Shown here piece by piece: positions 10,654 to 21,389 of a stretch of 64,000 bases of DNA (the first letter of the stretch is position 1; every line of letters starts with the position of its first letter). Under the pieces are notes generated by a model. That model ran no database searches. It was not told the DNA's origin and worked only from the letters and a program-made list of their open reading frames with translations. Location: positions 80,541,451 to 80,605,450 of the forward strand of contig OZ024932.1 of assembly GCA_964017235.1 (NCBI GenBank), in the 5' to 3' direction. The DNA comes from Sabellastarte sp. h YS-2021 (taxonomy: Eukaryota; Annelida; Polychaeta; Sabellida; Sabellidae). Position numbers and translations under genes: made by a program.

Positions 10654-11288
10654 TCAGGACTTTTCAAAGTAAAAAACACCGGATTTTCCAATTTGAAATT
10701 GAAATAATGGCGAACTTGACAAAGGTGGCTGTTTCTTCCTTTTAACTCCTGCTGTTTTTCCCCCTGGGGAGGGGGCTGGAGTAGGGTTTATAGCAGCAGC
10801 CATTGTAAAAGTGTGCAGATTTTGCCATGGTTCTTGACCAGCCAGATTCGCTGACACAATACTCTGAAACTGGACAGTATTTTTTTCAGGCAGCATATTT
10901 CAGGTGTTGTCATATTTATTTATTTATTTGGGGTTTTACGTCGCTTTCAACACTGTACAGGTCATATCACGACGGGTAGTTGGAAGGGCAGAGGAAACCA
11001 GTACATAGAGTTCGCTAGGGTTATGTACTGTAAACTGCCGACCAACGGCAAGCAACTACCAGCTTTCCCACCTAAGGCCGTCACGGGGATCGAACCCCGG
11101 CCTCAGAGGTGGGAGGCGAGAGTGTTACCACTCTGCCACCGTGGCCCCCAGGTGTTGTCATATGAAAAACATTTAATTTAATTGATTTTTGTTTAACTAT
11201 GTCTTCAACATTTTCGAGTGAGTCGCCGGACATGTACTTCAAAAGAGGCTCATAAATATGTAATGCAGAGTTTGGCATAAAGATATAC
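10654..11288 (-). pseudogene. Exon-like stretch interrupted by a SINE
   Basis: On the minus strand a pyrimidine-rich acceptor (cttctgtag) near 11290 precedes a frame beginning MPNSALHIYEPLLKYMSG and running to 11164, where a SINE interrupts it. Removing the SINE and one target copy leaves two options: the same frame for about 40 more codons, or a frame one base away that stays open to 10654 and contains PTPAPSPGGKTAGVKRKKQ. I do not recognise either product. It may be a former terminal exon of an upstream minus-strand gene or a stray open frame. The SINE is younger than the sequence it splits. Confidence 0.22.
10916..11148 (-). mobile_element. tRNA-derived SINE with 15-bp target duplication
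   Basis: Minus-strand element starting GGGGCCACGGTGGCAGAGTGG, with a pol III A box near 11127-11138 and a B box (GGTTCGATCCC) at 11086-11096. A non-tRNA body follows, and it ends in AAATAAATAAATA. The same 15 bases (caggtgttgtcatat) flank it at 10901-10915 and 11149-11163, a perfect target-site duplication showing LINE-mediated insertion. Such SINEs are widespread in bivalves. Only one full copy is seen in this window. Confidence 0.93.
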
Positions 11289-11289
11289 T

Positions 11290-11512
11290 ACAGAAGAACA
11301 AGAATTCAATAGGATTGTACTGTGTCACCAGCCTTGGTTAAAGACTGAAGCAAATGAAATTCGAAAGGACAAAAATTATGCTGGAGTAATTGCCATGGCA
11401 ACACTTGTTACCTGTTCATGCCAAAAAGCTAATTAGCCCCATTTCCCTTTGCAACAAACATATCCCGAGAATCCCATATCAGAAGTCTGAAAACAATACA
11501 GAACAAGAGGGT
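11290..11512. other. No recognisable gene
   Basis: Possible intronic or intergenic host sequence between the exon-like stretch and HLE-H. Confidence 0.4.
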
Positions 11513-11815
11513 CAAAGATGCCCTAAGGTTAGCGATTGCTGTAATTAAATTTAGAAACAAGGAAAGAAATGTTAGGTCACCCAGTTAAGGTGAATGTGTT
11601 AGGCATGCTAAGAAATGTAAAACCTGTAATCTAGGTTACATAATTGTATCTATGCTATAAACGGACAAACGAAAGGACGGAATTACACCAAGTTCAAAAG
11701 CAACTTAGCTATGATGGTGATCTATGTCCCTGTCAAGTTTGAATTCGATTGGACAAAACGTTTTCAAGTTAGAGCCCGGAAACGGAACTGTTGACAGGCA
11801 GATAAACGGACAGAA
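11513..11815 (+). mobile_element. HLE-H fragment with 5' end
   Basis: Begins ACAAGAGGGTCAAAGATGCC directly after an A, as the other HLE families do, and runs into one unit of the 'aattcgattggacaaaacg' repeat. The same segment lies inverted at 48275-48608 and as an array at 24900-25820. It breaks off where M169 sequence starts near 11816, so the 3' part is lost or was replaced. Confidence 0.65.
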
Positions 11816-12668
11816 CAAATTCAAAATGGCCGCCATTTTGGGTGAGACAAAATTTTTTTGAAAATTGGGATGGCTACTCTGAAGACATACCCTGTGGGTC
11901 ACAAATTTTGTCGAAATCACTCTATCTAGCATGGTTTTCGAGATATAAGCATTTTTGTGTTTTGCAATTTTTGCAAAAAAATTTGAAAATTCAAAATAGC
12001 TGCCATTTTGGGCGAGACAAAAATTTTTTTGAAAATTGGGATGGCTACTCTGCAGAGATACCCTGTGGGTCAAAAAATTTGTTGAAATCGCTTACCTAGC
12101 ACGGTTTTCGAGATATAAGCATTTTTGTGTTTTGCAATTTTTGCGAAAAATTCAAAATGGCCGCCAGTTTTGGCAAGACAAAAATTGTCTCAAAATTGGC
12201 ATGGCTACACTGTAGAGATACCCTGTGGGTCAAAAATTTCGAAATCGCTCTATCTCACACAGTTTTCGAGATATAAGCATTTTGGTGTTTTCCTTATTTG
12301 CAAAATTCGTAGTGATTAATTAATCATCAATTACACGGCCATTTCTTAACCAATCAATGCCAAAATCTAATGATTTCCAGATTTTAATAGAGTGAATGTA
12401 TTTGCCAAGTTTCAGGTGAATTGATAAAATCCCTTTTAATTTATCATCTGGACAAGCTTACCCATCGAAAAAAAAAGACATTTTTGGTCATGTGATCTCT
12501 CTGATTGGTCGAAATGTCACTGCAGCATATTCAAAAATATTCCCCAAGGCTACTGCATACACCTGCCAAATTTGAAAAGAATCTGCCGAACAATCACAGA
12601 GTTATAAGGAAAACGAAATGCGGAGCCTGATTTTTTTATCCAAACAAGCGTCCCTTGCGGGACGCTTA
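11816..12668 (+). mobile_element. HLE-B copy 3 (5'-truncated)
   Basis: About 2.7 M169 units (11816-12300), the conserved HLE-B tail and the terminal hairpin. The tail carries several substitutions relative to copies 1 and 2 and has lost the GGCGGATCC-type run. The right flank (12669 onward) is HLE-D sequence, so this copy inserted into HLE-D. Confidence 0.8.
12646..12667 (+). other. 3' terminal hairpin of HLE-B copy 3
   Basis: Stem AAGCGTCCC / GGGACGCTT with loop TTGC; opposite loop orientation to copy 1. Confidence 0.92.
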
Positions 12669-12819
12669 AATACAAAGATTTGCATACTTTCAGAGTAGTG
12701 TTAGTTAAATAATGTTCAAGAAAAAATAACATCCAAGAGAAAGAAAATGTATGTAAAGGTTAAGTATTAAAACAAGACAATTCAATAGCTAGATGACAGC
12801 ATTAATTCTTACACTAAAA
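12669..12819 (+). mobile_element. HLE-D copy 1, left part
   Basis: Matches 52928-53050 of HLE-D copy 2 (gatactttcagag, then taagtattaaaacaagac). Its continuation is at 16109, beyond the inserted HLE-C. Confidence 0.7.
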
Positions 12820-12944
12820 ACAAGCATTCTGACGCATGCATTTATCTCCCGCCATATAAATTAGATGTACTAAAGATAGTGGAATATAAATTTTCTTGTG
12901 AGATGGAGGCACATGTAGAAGTGACAACAAGTTTAATGTTTGAT

Positions 12945-14290
12945 TGCAATACTTTTAAAGACAAAAGGCATTTACTCGCTTTAGTCGCTATTACTCTGCC
13001 ATCCAAAGAGCTACAGTTCTGCAACTTTATTATGCAGTAGATCAACCCAAAGTAGGTAAGGACGTATTTAGAAGAAATTGTCTACCTGTAATACTTTTAG
13101 AGATAAAAGACATTTACTCATTTTAGTAGCTATTACTCAGCTATCCAAAAAGCTACAGTTCTGCAACTTCACTATGTGGTAGATCACCCAAAAGTAGGTG
13201 AATGACTTATTTAGAAGAAATTGCCTACCTGTAATACTTTTAGAGATAAAAGACATTTTCTCATTTTAGTAGCTATTACTCAGTTATCCAAAGAGCTACA
13301 TTTCTGCAACTTCACTATGTGGTAGATCACCCAAAAGTAGGTGAATGACTTATTTAGAAGAAATTGCCTACCTGTAATACTTTTAGAGATAAAAGACATT
13401 TACTCATTTTAGTAGGTATTACTCAGCTATCCAAAGAGCTACAGTTCTGCAACTTCACTATGTGGTAGATCACCCAAAAGTAGGTGAATGACTTATTTAG
13501 AAGAAATTGCCTACCTGTAATACTTTTAGAGATAAAAGACATTTACTCATTTTAGTAGCTATTACTCAGCTATCCAAAGAGCTACAGTTCTGCAACTTCA
13601 CTATGTGGTAGATCACCCAAAAGTAGGTGAATGACTTATTTATAAGAAATTGCCTACCTGTAATACTTTTAGAGATAAAAGACATTTACTCATTTTAGTA
13701 GCTATTACTCAGCTATCCAAAGAGCTACAGTTCTGCAACTTCTCTATGTGGTAGATCACACAAAAGTAGGTGAATGACTTATTTAGAAGAAATTGTGTAT
13801 CTGTAAAACTTTTAGAGATAAAAGACATTTACTCATTTTAGTAGCTATTACTTAGCTATCCAAAGAGCTACAGTTCTGCAACTTCACTATGTGGTAGATC
13901 ACCCAAAAGTGGGTGAATGACTTATTTAGAAGAAATTGCCTACCTGTAATACTTTTAGAGATAAAAGACATTTGCTCATTTTAGTAGCTATTACTCAGTT
14001 ATCCAAAGAGCTACATTTCTGCAACTTCACTATGTGGTAGATCACCCAAAAGTAGGTGAATGACTTATTTAGAAGAAATTGCCTACGTGTAATATTTTTA
14101 GAGATAAAAGACATTTACTCATTTTGGTAGCTATTACTCAGCTATCCAAAGAGCTACAGTTGTGCAACTTCACTATGTGGTAGATCACCCAAAAGTAGGC
14201 GAATGACTTATTTAGAAGAAATTGCCTACCTATAACACTTTTAGAGATAAAAGACATTTACTCATTTTAGTAGCTCTTGCTCAGCTATCT
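12945..14290 (+). repeat. 143-bp tandem array (M143)
   Basis: About 9.4 units; gtagatcac recurs at 13179, 13322 and 13465. A branch of the M133/M155 family. HLE-C copy 2 has an M133 array in this position instead. Confidence 0.94.
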
Positions 14291-14329
14291 ACTCACTTAG
14301 CTATTGACCTACATCTGCAAAAGCAACAA

Positions 14330-15850
14330 AAATATAAAGGACACAGGAAAGTAAGCTTTTGAAAAACTAGATGAATAACAAATGAAAGGATCTGCCTAAC
14401 TTTGGTACTTGTGAAGGTATTTGACATTTATTTCCATCATAATTTTGCTACAAATAAGAAAATAGCTATTGCTCACTTATGACATGCAATGGAACCCCAA
14501 ACGATATGCCGTCTTATAGTTAAGGAAAAAGTAGCTGAACAAATTATTTTAGGAAAATCCTGTAACTGCAGTAGTTTTTCAGTTACAAGGGATTTACTCA
14601 ACAGTCACAATTTCAAAGTAGCTATTACTCAGCTGTCCAGTGTGCAACAGGTTTGCTGCTTTACTGTCTGATAGCTCATCAAAAACTAGATGAATAACAT
14701 ATTTGAAAATATTTCCCTAACTTGAATACTTTTGAAGATATTTGAAATTTACTCATGTCTTTATTTTGCTTCAAATAAGGAAATAGCTATTACTCACTTA
14801 TGGCATGCAATAGAATCCCAAACTATATGCCATCTTATAGTTAAGGAAAAAGTAGCTGAATAACATATTTTAGGAAAATACTCTAACTGAAATAGTTTTG
14901 GAGTTACAATGGATTTACTCAACAGTCACAATTTCAAAGTAGCTATTACTCAGCTATCCAATGTGCAACAGGTCTGAAACTTTACTATGTGATAGCTTAT
15001 CAAAAACTAGATGAATAACATATTTGAAAAGAATTCCCTAATTTTAATACTTTTGAAGATATTTGAAATTTACTCCTGTTGTTATTTTGCTTAAAATAAG
15101 GAAATAGCTATTACTCACTTATGGCATGCAATAGAATCCCAAACTGTATGCCATCTTATAGTTAAGGACAAAGTAGCTGAATAACATATTTTAGGGAAAT
15201 ACTCTAACTGCACTAGTTTTGGAGTTACAATGGATTTACTCAACAGTCACAATTTCAAAGTAGCTATTACTCAGCTATCCAATGTGGAACAGGTCTGAAA
15301 CTTTACTATGTGATAGCTTACCAAAAACTAGATGAATAACATATTTGAAAAGAATTCCCTAACTTTAATACTTTTGAAGATATTTGACATTTACTTATGT
15401 CATTATTTTGCTACAAATAAGAAAATAGCTATTACTCACTTATGACATGCAATAGAACCCCAAACTATATACCATCTTACAGTTAAGGACAAAGTAGCTG
15501 AACAACATATTTTAGGAAAATACTCTAACTGCACTAGTTTTGGAGTTACAATGGATTTACTCAACTGTAGAATTTCAAAGTAGCTATTACTCAGCTATCC
15601 AATGTGCAACAGATCTGAAACTTTACTATGTGATGGCTTATCAAAAAGTAGATGAACAACATATTTGAAAAGAATTCCCTAACTTTAATACTTTTGAAGA
15701 TATTTGACATTTACTTATGTCATTATTTGGCTACAAATAAGAAAATAGCTATTACTCACTTATGGCATGCAATGGGACCCCAAACTATGTACCATCTTAT
15801 AGCTAAGGACAAAGTAGCTGAACAACATATTTGAAGAAAAAGTTGTAACT
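14330..15850 (+). repeat. 321-bp tandem array (M321), HLE-C copy 1
   Basis: A dimeric monomer: two related halves of about 160 bp that have diverged ('aacatattttaggaaaatac' versus 'aacatatttgaaaagaattcc'). As 321 = 3 x 107, the same reading frame recurs in every unit and gives recurrent 60- to 95-codon frames that are not genes. Confidence 0.92.
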
Positions 15851-16033
15851 GCAATAGTTTTTGAGTTATGAGCCTTTTACTCCAAGTAGCTAAGATTGCT
15901 ATTACTCACTTATCTTTAGGCCTAAGTCCATAAAACCAAAAAAATTTTCGAGGGCGTGAAAATTCATTGGGACAATTAATTTACAAAAAATCTGTAGCTG
16001 TAGTAGTTTTGGAGAAATGTGCATGACTAACTA

Positions 16034-16064
16034 ACGCACACATGCACACACACACACACAGGCA
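16034..16064 (+). repeat. CA microsatellite in the HLE-C tail
   Basis: Short (CA)n run about 20 bases before the terminal hairpin, also present in copy 2 at 47566-47595. A microsatellite next to the 3' hairpin is a reported Helentron/HINE feature. Confidence 0.85.
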
Positions 16065-16083
16065 TCATTTCATAATCTCCCTC

Positions 16084-16099
16084 CCGGGCTAAAGCCCGG
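16084..16099 (+). other. 3' terminal hairpin of HLE-C copy 1
   Basis: CCGGGCT / AGCCCGG stem with a two-base AA loop, followed by CGGGAGATA at the element end. Confidence 0.88.
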
Positions 16100-16244
16100 C
16101 GGGAGATAATTATGAAGCTGTACAGTTTATTAATTGGAGAATAGCTGTCAATGGAAAAAGTACAATTATGTAAAAGTTCATATACTATTAATAATCAGTT
16201 GCAGCAATCCATATATCTTTGTCGTAAGAGAAAGACCTCTCAAA

Positions 16245-17540
16245 TATGGCAGGTGAACACACTTTGGCAGAGCCAAAGTTAAAGGTCACACAATGATGCA
16301 CACCTACACCCCCTAACCAATGTCCATACCAAGTGTCAACCTTCTATACCTTATGGAATCAGAGAAATAGCCCAGACAAGATTTTAAAACTCATGGTCAC
16401 TATGACAAGGTCAAAGGTCAAATCAAGGACACACTATGATGTTGCACACATACAACCCCCCAACCAATATCTCTACCAAGTTTCTACATGTCACGGTTTC
16501 CGAGATATAGCTCGGACAAGATTTTATAGGTCAAGATCACTACGGCAAGGTCTAAGGGAAACTCAAGGTCACACCATGATGTTGCACACCTACACCCCTT
16601 AACCAATGTCTCTACCAAGTATCAACTTCCTACACCTTACGGTTTCTAAGATATAGCCCGGACAAGATTTTATAGGTCAAGGTCACTATGGCAAGGTCAA
16701 AGGTCAAATCAAGGTCGCATCATGACGTTGCACACCTATAACCCCTCACCAATGTCCCTAACAAATATCAACTTCCTACATCGTACGGTTTCTGAAATAT
16801 AGCCCAGATATTTTATAGGTCCAGGTCACTATGGCAAGGTCAAAGGTCAAATCAAGGTAACACCATAACATTGCACACCTAGAGCCCCTAACCAATGTTC
16901 CTACCAAGTATCAACTTCCTACACCTTATGGTTGATGAGATATAGCCCGGACAAGATTTTATATGTCAAGGTCACTATGGCAAGGTCAAAGGTCCAATCA
17001 AGGTCACACCATGATGTTGCACACCTACACCCCTTAACCAATGTCCCTACCAAGTATCAACTTCCTATACCTTACGGTTGTTAAGATATGGCCCAGGCAA
17101 GATTTTATAGGTCAAGGTGACTACTGCAAGGTCAAAGGTCAAATCAAGGTCACCATGACAATGCACACCTATAACCCTTAACCAATATCCTACCATGTAT
17201 CAACTTCCTACACCTTACGGTTTCCCAAGATACAGCCCGGATAAGATTTTATAGGTCAAGGTCACTTCAGCAAGGTCAAATCAAGGTCACATCACGACGT
17301 TGCACACCTACAACCCCTAACTAATGTCTCTACCAAGTATCAACTTCCTACACCTTATGGTTGCCGAGATATAGCCCAGATAAACTTTTCAAACTCAAGG
17401 TCACTGCGGCCAGATCAAAGGTCAAATCAAGGTCAGACCATGACGTTGCACACCTACATCCCCTAAACAATGTCGCTACTAAGTATCAACTTCCTACACC
17501 TTACGGTTTCTGAGATACAGTCTAGACTAACTTTTACCCC
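16245..17540 (+). repeat. About 147-bp tandem array with AGGTCA direct repeats
   Basis: About nine units, each with two blocks of AGGTCA half-sites (caaggtcaaaggtcaaatc and ataggtcaaggtcac), separated by ttgcacacctacaccc and caacttcctacacc. Half-site spacing gives DR0, DR1 and DR5. Some units have lost sites by point changes. Confidence 0.92.
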
Positions 17541-17590
17541 TTGCCAACTCGACTGCACATCCAGACACCATGGATGAAAACAATACCCCG

Positions 17591-17608
17591 ACAGCCCTTA
17601 AGGGCTGT
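17591..17608 (+). other. 3' terminal hairpin of HLE-D copy 1
   Basis: Perfect self-complementary 18-mer ACAGCCCTTAAGGGCTGT. Confidence 0.9.
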
Positions 17609-17769
17609 GGGATAAAAAGTGTCACCATGGCAACAGTTATTACCAAAAAGTTGCCAAAATGTGTAATCACTCCTCTTTTAGTTCCTCTTGCCAAAAATAT
17701 GTCCTGAAACTATTGGCAAAAATCTTTGCATGGGTTTTCCTTATAAAAGAACCCACCAAATTAAAAGTG

Positions 17770-17950
17770 AAAATATAGCATCAGAGATGCCGGTACCCCA
17801 CAGCCTGGGGAAATAATTTGTCAAGAGAGAAACAGGTCTGAAATATGGCAAGTGAAAAACCTTTGGCAAAGCCAAAGTTAAAGGTCACACCATGATGCAC
17901 ACCTACACCCCTATCCAATGTCACTCCCAAGTAAACTCACAGTTACCATG
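17770..17950 (+). mobile_element. HLE-D 5'-end fragment
   Basis: Contains GCATCAGAGATGC and taccccacagcc, as at 52850-52875, then the 'ttggcaaagccaaagttaaaggtcac' stretch that opens the array in copy 1. TACCCCACAGCC is nearly the reverse complement of the HLE-D 3' end (GGCTGTGGGATA), which identifies the 5' subterminal repeat. Truncated after less than one monomer. Confidence 0.65.
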
Positions 17951-18150
17951 ACAAGGTCATGTCCTGGACTTGGTTTAATTGTCTTTAGTTTCCAACTTCT
18001 TTTGTTCAAAAAGACACCACAAACAGTTCACCAACACAACTTCTCCCAACACCTATTTCTTCACTACAATATTCTATTCGATCATCCAGTATCAAATACA
18101 CCTTTTCAAACAATTTGGTAAATTGAATTAATGACCAAATTAGTTATAGA

Positions 18151-20000
18151 ACTAGACATTGCGTCTCGACACAGTGTATCTCCAGACGGGACCTGGTTGA
18201 AGCATGAATGTGTCGGGCTTGAGCCTTTTTCCTGGAGCACTAGGTCAGGATTCGCCATAGTAGTGCACAAAGAGGGCCCGACTTACTCCCCCCCCCTCCC
18301 CTCCTTAAATAGGCAACCACCATGGTGTTGTCCGTAGCTATGATAGCAATAAGGAACTCTTTTAGGGCCAAAAGACTGCCTTGGTTCCAGACACTTTATG
18401 TGTAACTTGCTTCTGGAAGGGACCAAGTTCCCCTTGCAGTGTGTTCCCCTAAATGAGCGCTCGCCCTTCTTGATGCATCTGTAAGGATTTGCAGAGCATA
18501 TTTAAGTAGGTGTAATGGTTGACCTTGAAACACATTGTCATCCTACAACCACCATTTTAGATGGGGTGGAGTGAACTGGGATCACCTTTTCTAGTGAGTC
18601 TGGTACCCTTCAGCTGTTCTTCAAGTGCCATTGTATCGGCCTCATGTGGAGGCGACCTAGGTGGACTTGCTTCTGTATGGGTGTCAGTAACCCACACAAC
18701 CCCAATGTGGAAAACACTAATAGTCATTTATGAGAACTGTGACCCCTGGTCTGATTAACAGATAAATTTACCATTGCTTGAGTTGTGAAAACCGGCAAAT
18801 GGGTTATAATCTTGAGGGGAAGGCTGAGTTTAGAAACTCGTTCCCCTGGTGTCAGCTGACACTGCTCACAGGCTGGGTAAAAGGCAAGCTGGGTGGCCAG
18901 TCTAGGAGGGTGGATCACTGTATCTCACCGGAACCTGTAAGAAAAACTTGATGAACCTCCGCAGTAACTGATACAGCAGACTTCTTGCTGGCAGTAGGCT
19001 GACCAGTCTGGTTGAGTTTGGCATCTCACGGGACCAGTAACTGGCTGGTGTGGGGTCTGATAAGATAAGGCTGACAGGTAGTTGGACAAATCTTGTTGGG
19101 AAGTCTTCTTATCTATAGTCACTTTCGACCAGCTAGGAGGTCCTGACAGTAGGCTGGCTGACTGGTGTCATAGGTTCAGACAAGTCATCTCGCCAAGACC
19201 AATGATTGGTATAAGAATTTATCTGTAACCAATTTCCGTGGGCAGTAACTGGTTGGTCTGACGCGGCCACTTGGACCCTTAAAAGGCTACTGCTGATCTG
19301 TTAGCCAGTCCTGTGGACCTGCCCAGTAAAAGGGCCTGACCGGCTATAGGTGAAACAATGCTCTGTAACCAGTTCCTGTTGGCTCTACAGTACTGCGACA
19401 ACTCATAGGGGCTGGCAGAACTGGGCGAATTAGGCTACATCTTGGCAGGGGTAGGCTTATATGAAACATTAACTGCCTTCTTCCTCTCCGTAACTGTGGA
19501 ATCAGCAGATTTTCTTTGTAACCAACAATCCTCTGTAACCAGTAAGTCTGGATACTGGTATTTCATCATGTACTCACCTCCAAAGCGATTTTCAATAGTT
19601 TCCATGCAATATAGTCAGTAATAAGCGTGAAAATATCTCCAAAAAGGCCAAAAATGACCTCGGTTGGGTACTTTGGATGACCTGTGGATGACCTTCAATG
19701 AAGAGCTTCAAGGTCAAATTTCTGCATGCTTACAGAGGACATATATATGTATTATATACACCAGCCATAGGATGATCTAACTTTCTGTATATGAGAACTG
19801 GGCCAAAATGTGAAAAATGCGGTTTCAGAGTTTAGTTTTCAGAGGCCACCAGTGACCATGAAATTGAAGGTCAAGGTCACAAAACAATAGCGTTCGTGAC
19901 ATTGCCCATATTTACCCACATACCAAATTTGAAAGGTCTAACTAAAATATTTTTAAGTTATCGCATCCGAAAGGAAATCTATGCGGCAGTGGCAGGAGAT
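18151..20000 (+). mobile_element. HLE-E copy 1, plus orientation, 3'-truncated
   Basis: Begins ACTAGACATTGCGTCTCGAC after an A. The 1.85-kb body is GC-richer than its surroundings and has no long frame; degenerate 'taaccagttcctg' phrases recur. It is the inverted counterpart of 21390-23272. It stops short of the terminal hairpin: M155 sequence begins at about 20001. Confidence 0.8.
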
Positions 20001-21255
20001 ACAACTAATTTAGTCGACAGTGAAAACCTCAAAGTAGCTATTGCTCAACTATGCAATGAGCTATAAATCTGCAATTTGACTATGTTATAGCTGACCTAAA
20101 AGTAGGTGAATAATATATTTAAATAAAATACTGTAGATGCAATAGTTTTCAAGTTACAAATTATTTACTCAACAGTGATAACCTCAAAGTAGCTGTTGCT
20201 CAGCTATGTCATGAGATACAGGTCTGCAATTTTACTATGTTATATGTAACCCAAAAATAGGTCAATAACATATTTAAAGAATTACGGTAAATGCAATAGT
20301 TTTCAAATTAGAACTGATTTACTCAACAGTGAAACTCTAACTGCAATTGTAAAGTAACTATTACTCAGCTATACAATAAGCTACAGGTCTATAACTTTAC
20401 TATGTGATAGCTGACCCATAAGTAGGTGAATATCATATTTTAAAACAAAATTCTCTAAATTGAATAGTTTTCAAGTTATAACTGATTTACTCAACTGTGA
20501 AAACCTCAAAGTAGCTATTGCTCAGCTATATAATGAGCTACAGGTCTGCAATTTTACTAGGCTATAACTGACCCAAAAGTAGGTGAAGAACATATTTTAG
20601 GAAAACATTCTAAATGCAGTAGTTTTCAAGTTATAACTGATTTACTCAACAGTGAGAAATTCAAAGTAGCTATTACTCAGCTATGCAATGAGCTACAGGT
20701 CTACCATTTTACTATATTATAGCTGACCCAAAGTAACTGAATGCCATATTTATGCAAAATACTGTAAATGCAATAGTTTTCAAGTTACAACTGATTTACT
20801 CAACAGTAAGAACCTCAAAAAGGCTATTGCTCAGCTATGAAATAAGCTACAGGTCTGCAATTTTTCTATGTTATAGTTGAACCAAAACTAGGTGAACAAC
20901 ATATTTAAACAAAATATTCTTAATGCAACAGTTTTCAAGTTATAACTGATTTACTCAACAGGGATAACATCACAGTAGCTATTACTCAGCTATGGAATGA
21001 GCTACATGTCTACACTTTCACTATGTTATAGCTGACCCAAAAGTATCTGAATAACATATTTATACAAAATACTGTAAATGTAATAGTTTTCAAGTTACAA
21101 CTGATTAACTCAACAGCGAGAACCTCAAAATAGTTATTGCTGAGCTATGAAATAAGCTACAGGTCTGAAATTTTACTATGTTATAGCTGATCCATAAGTA
21201 GGTGAATAACATATCAAAACAAAATTCTCTAACTGCAATTATACTATTCAAGCTA
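20001..21255 (+). repeat. 155-bp array (M155) between two inverted HLE-E copies
   Basis: About eight units of M155, more diverged from each other than those at 40210-44430. No HLE-A end is recognised on either side. Confidence 0.9.
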
Positions 21256-21389
21256 CAACTGATTTAAGCTACTTTAAGAGGCCAGTGAGTGAGTGTGAAC
21301 TAGCATGTCCCCCTAGTGGTCATGTGACCACGCCAGTAAACAATCTTCATTATTTTTGTTGGCCATCCTAGAGTGTGGATGTATATTAT
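21256..21389 (-). repeat. Host locus X, copy 2, part a
   Basis: Near-identical inverted copy of 54217-54345 (taggatgg, gaccactagggggacatgctag and so on). Part b is at 23273-23420. HLE-E copy 2 sits between them. Confidence 0.88.

Larger units (their letters stand above)
12820..16108 (+). mobile_element. HLE-C copy 1, complete, 3289 bp
   Basis: Begins ACAAGCATTCTGACGCATG and ends GGCGGGAGATA. TATCTCCCGCC near the 5' end pairs with the 3' terminus as a subterminal inverted repeat. The core is a 143-bp array followed by a 321-bp array, then a tail with a CA microsatellite and a terminal hairpin. Both edges are fixed by the uninterrupted relative at 53050|53051: the flanks join there as ctaaaa|attatgaagct with nothing gained or lost. 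It has no coding capacity. Confidence 0.85.
16109..17614 (+). mobile_element. HLE-D copy 1, right part with 3' end
   Basis: Continues the sequence broken at 12819. Contains the nuclear-receptor-like array, a short tail and the terminal hairpin. The exact last base is ambiguous within gggataaaa. Confidence 0.72.

Noticed and set aside
11081-11148. A functional tRNA gene
   Set aside because: A and B boxes are present, but the rest does not fold as a tRNA. The body, A-rich tail and target duplication show it is a SINE head.
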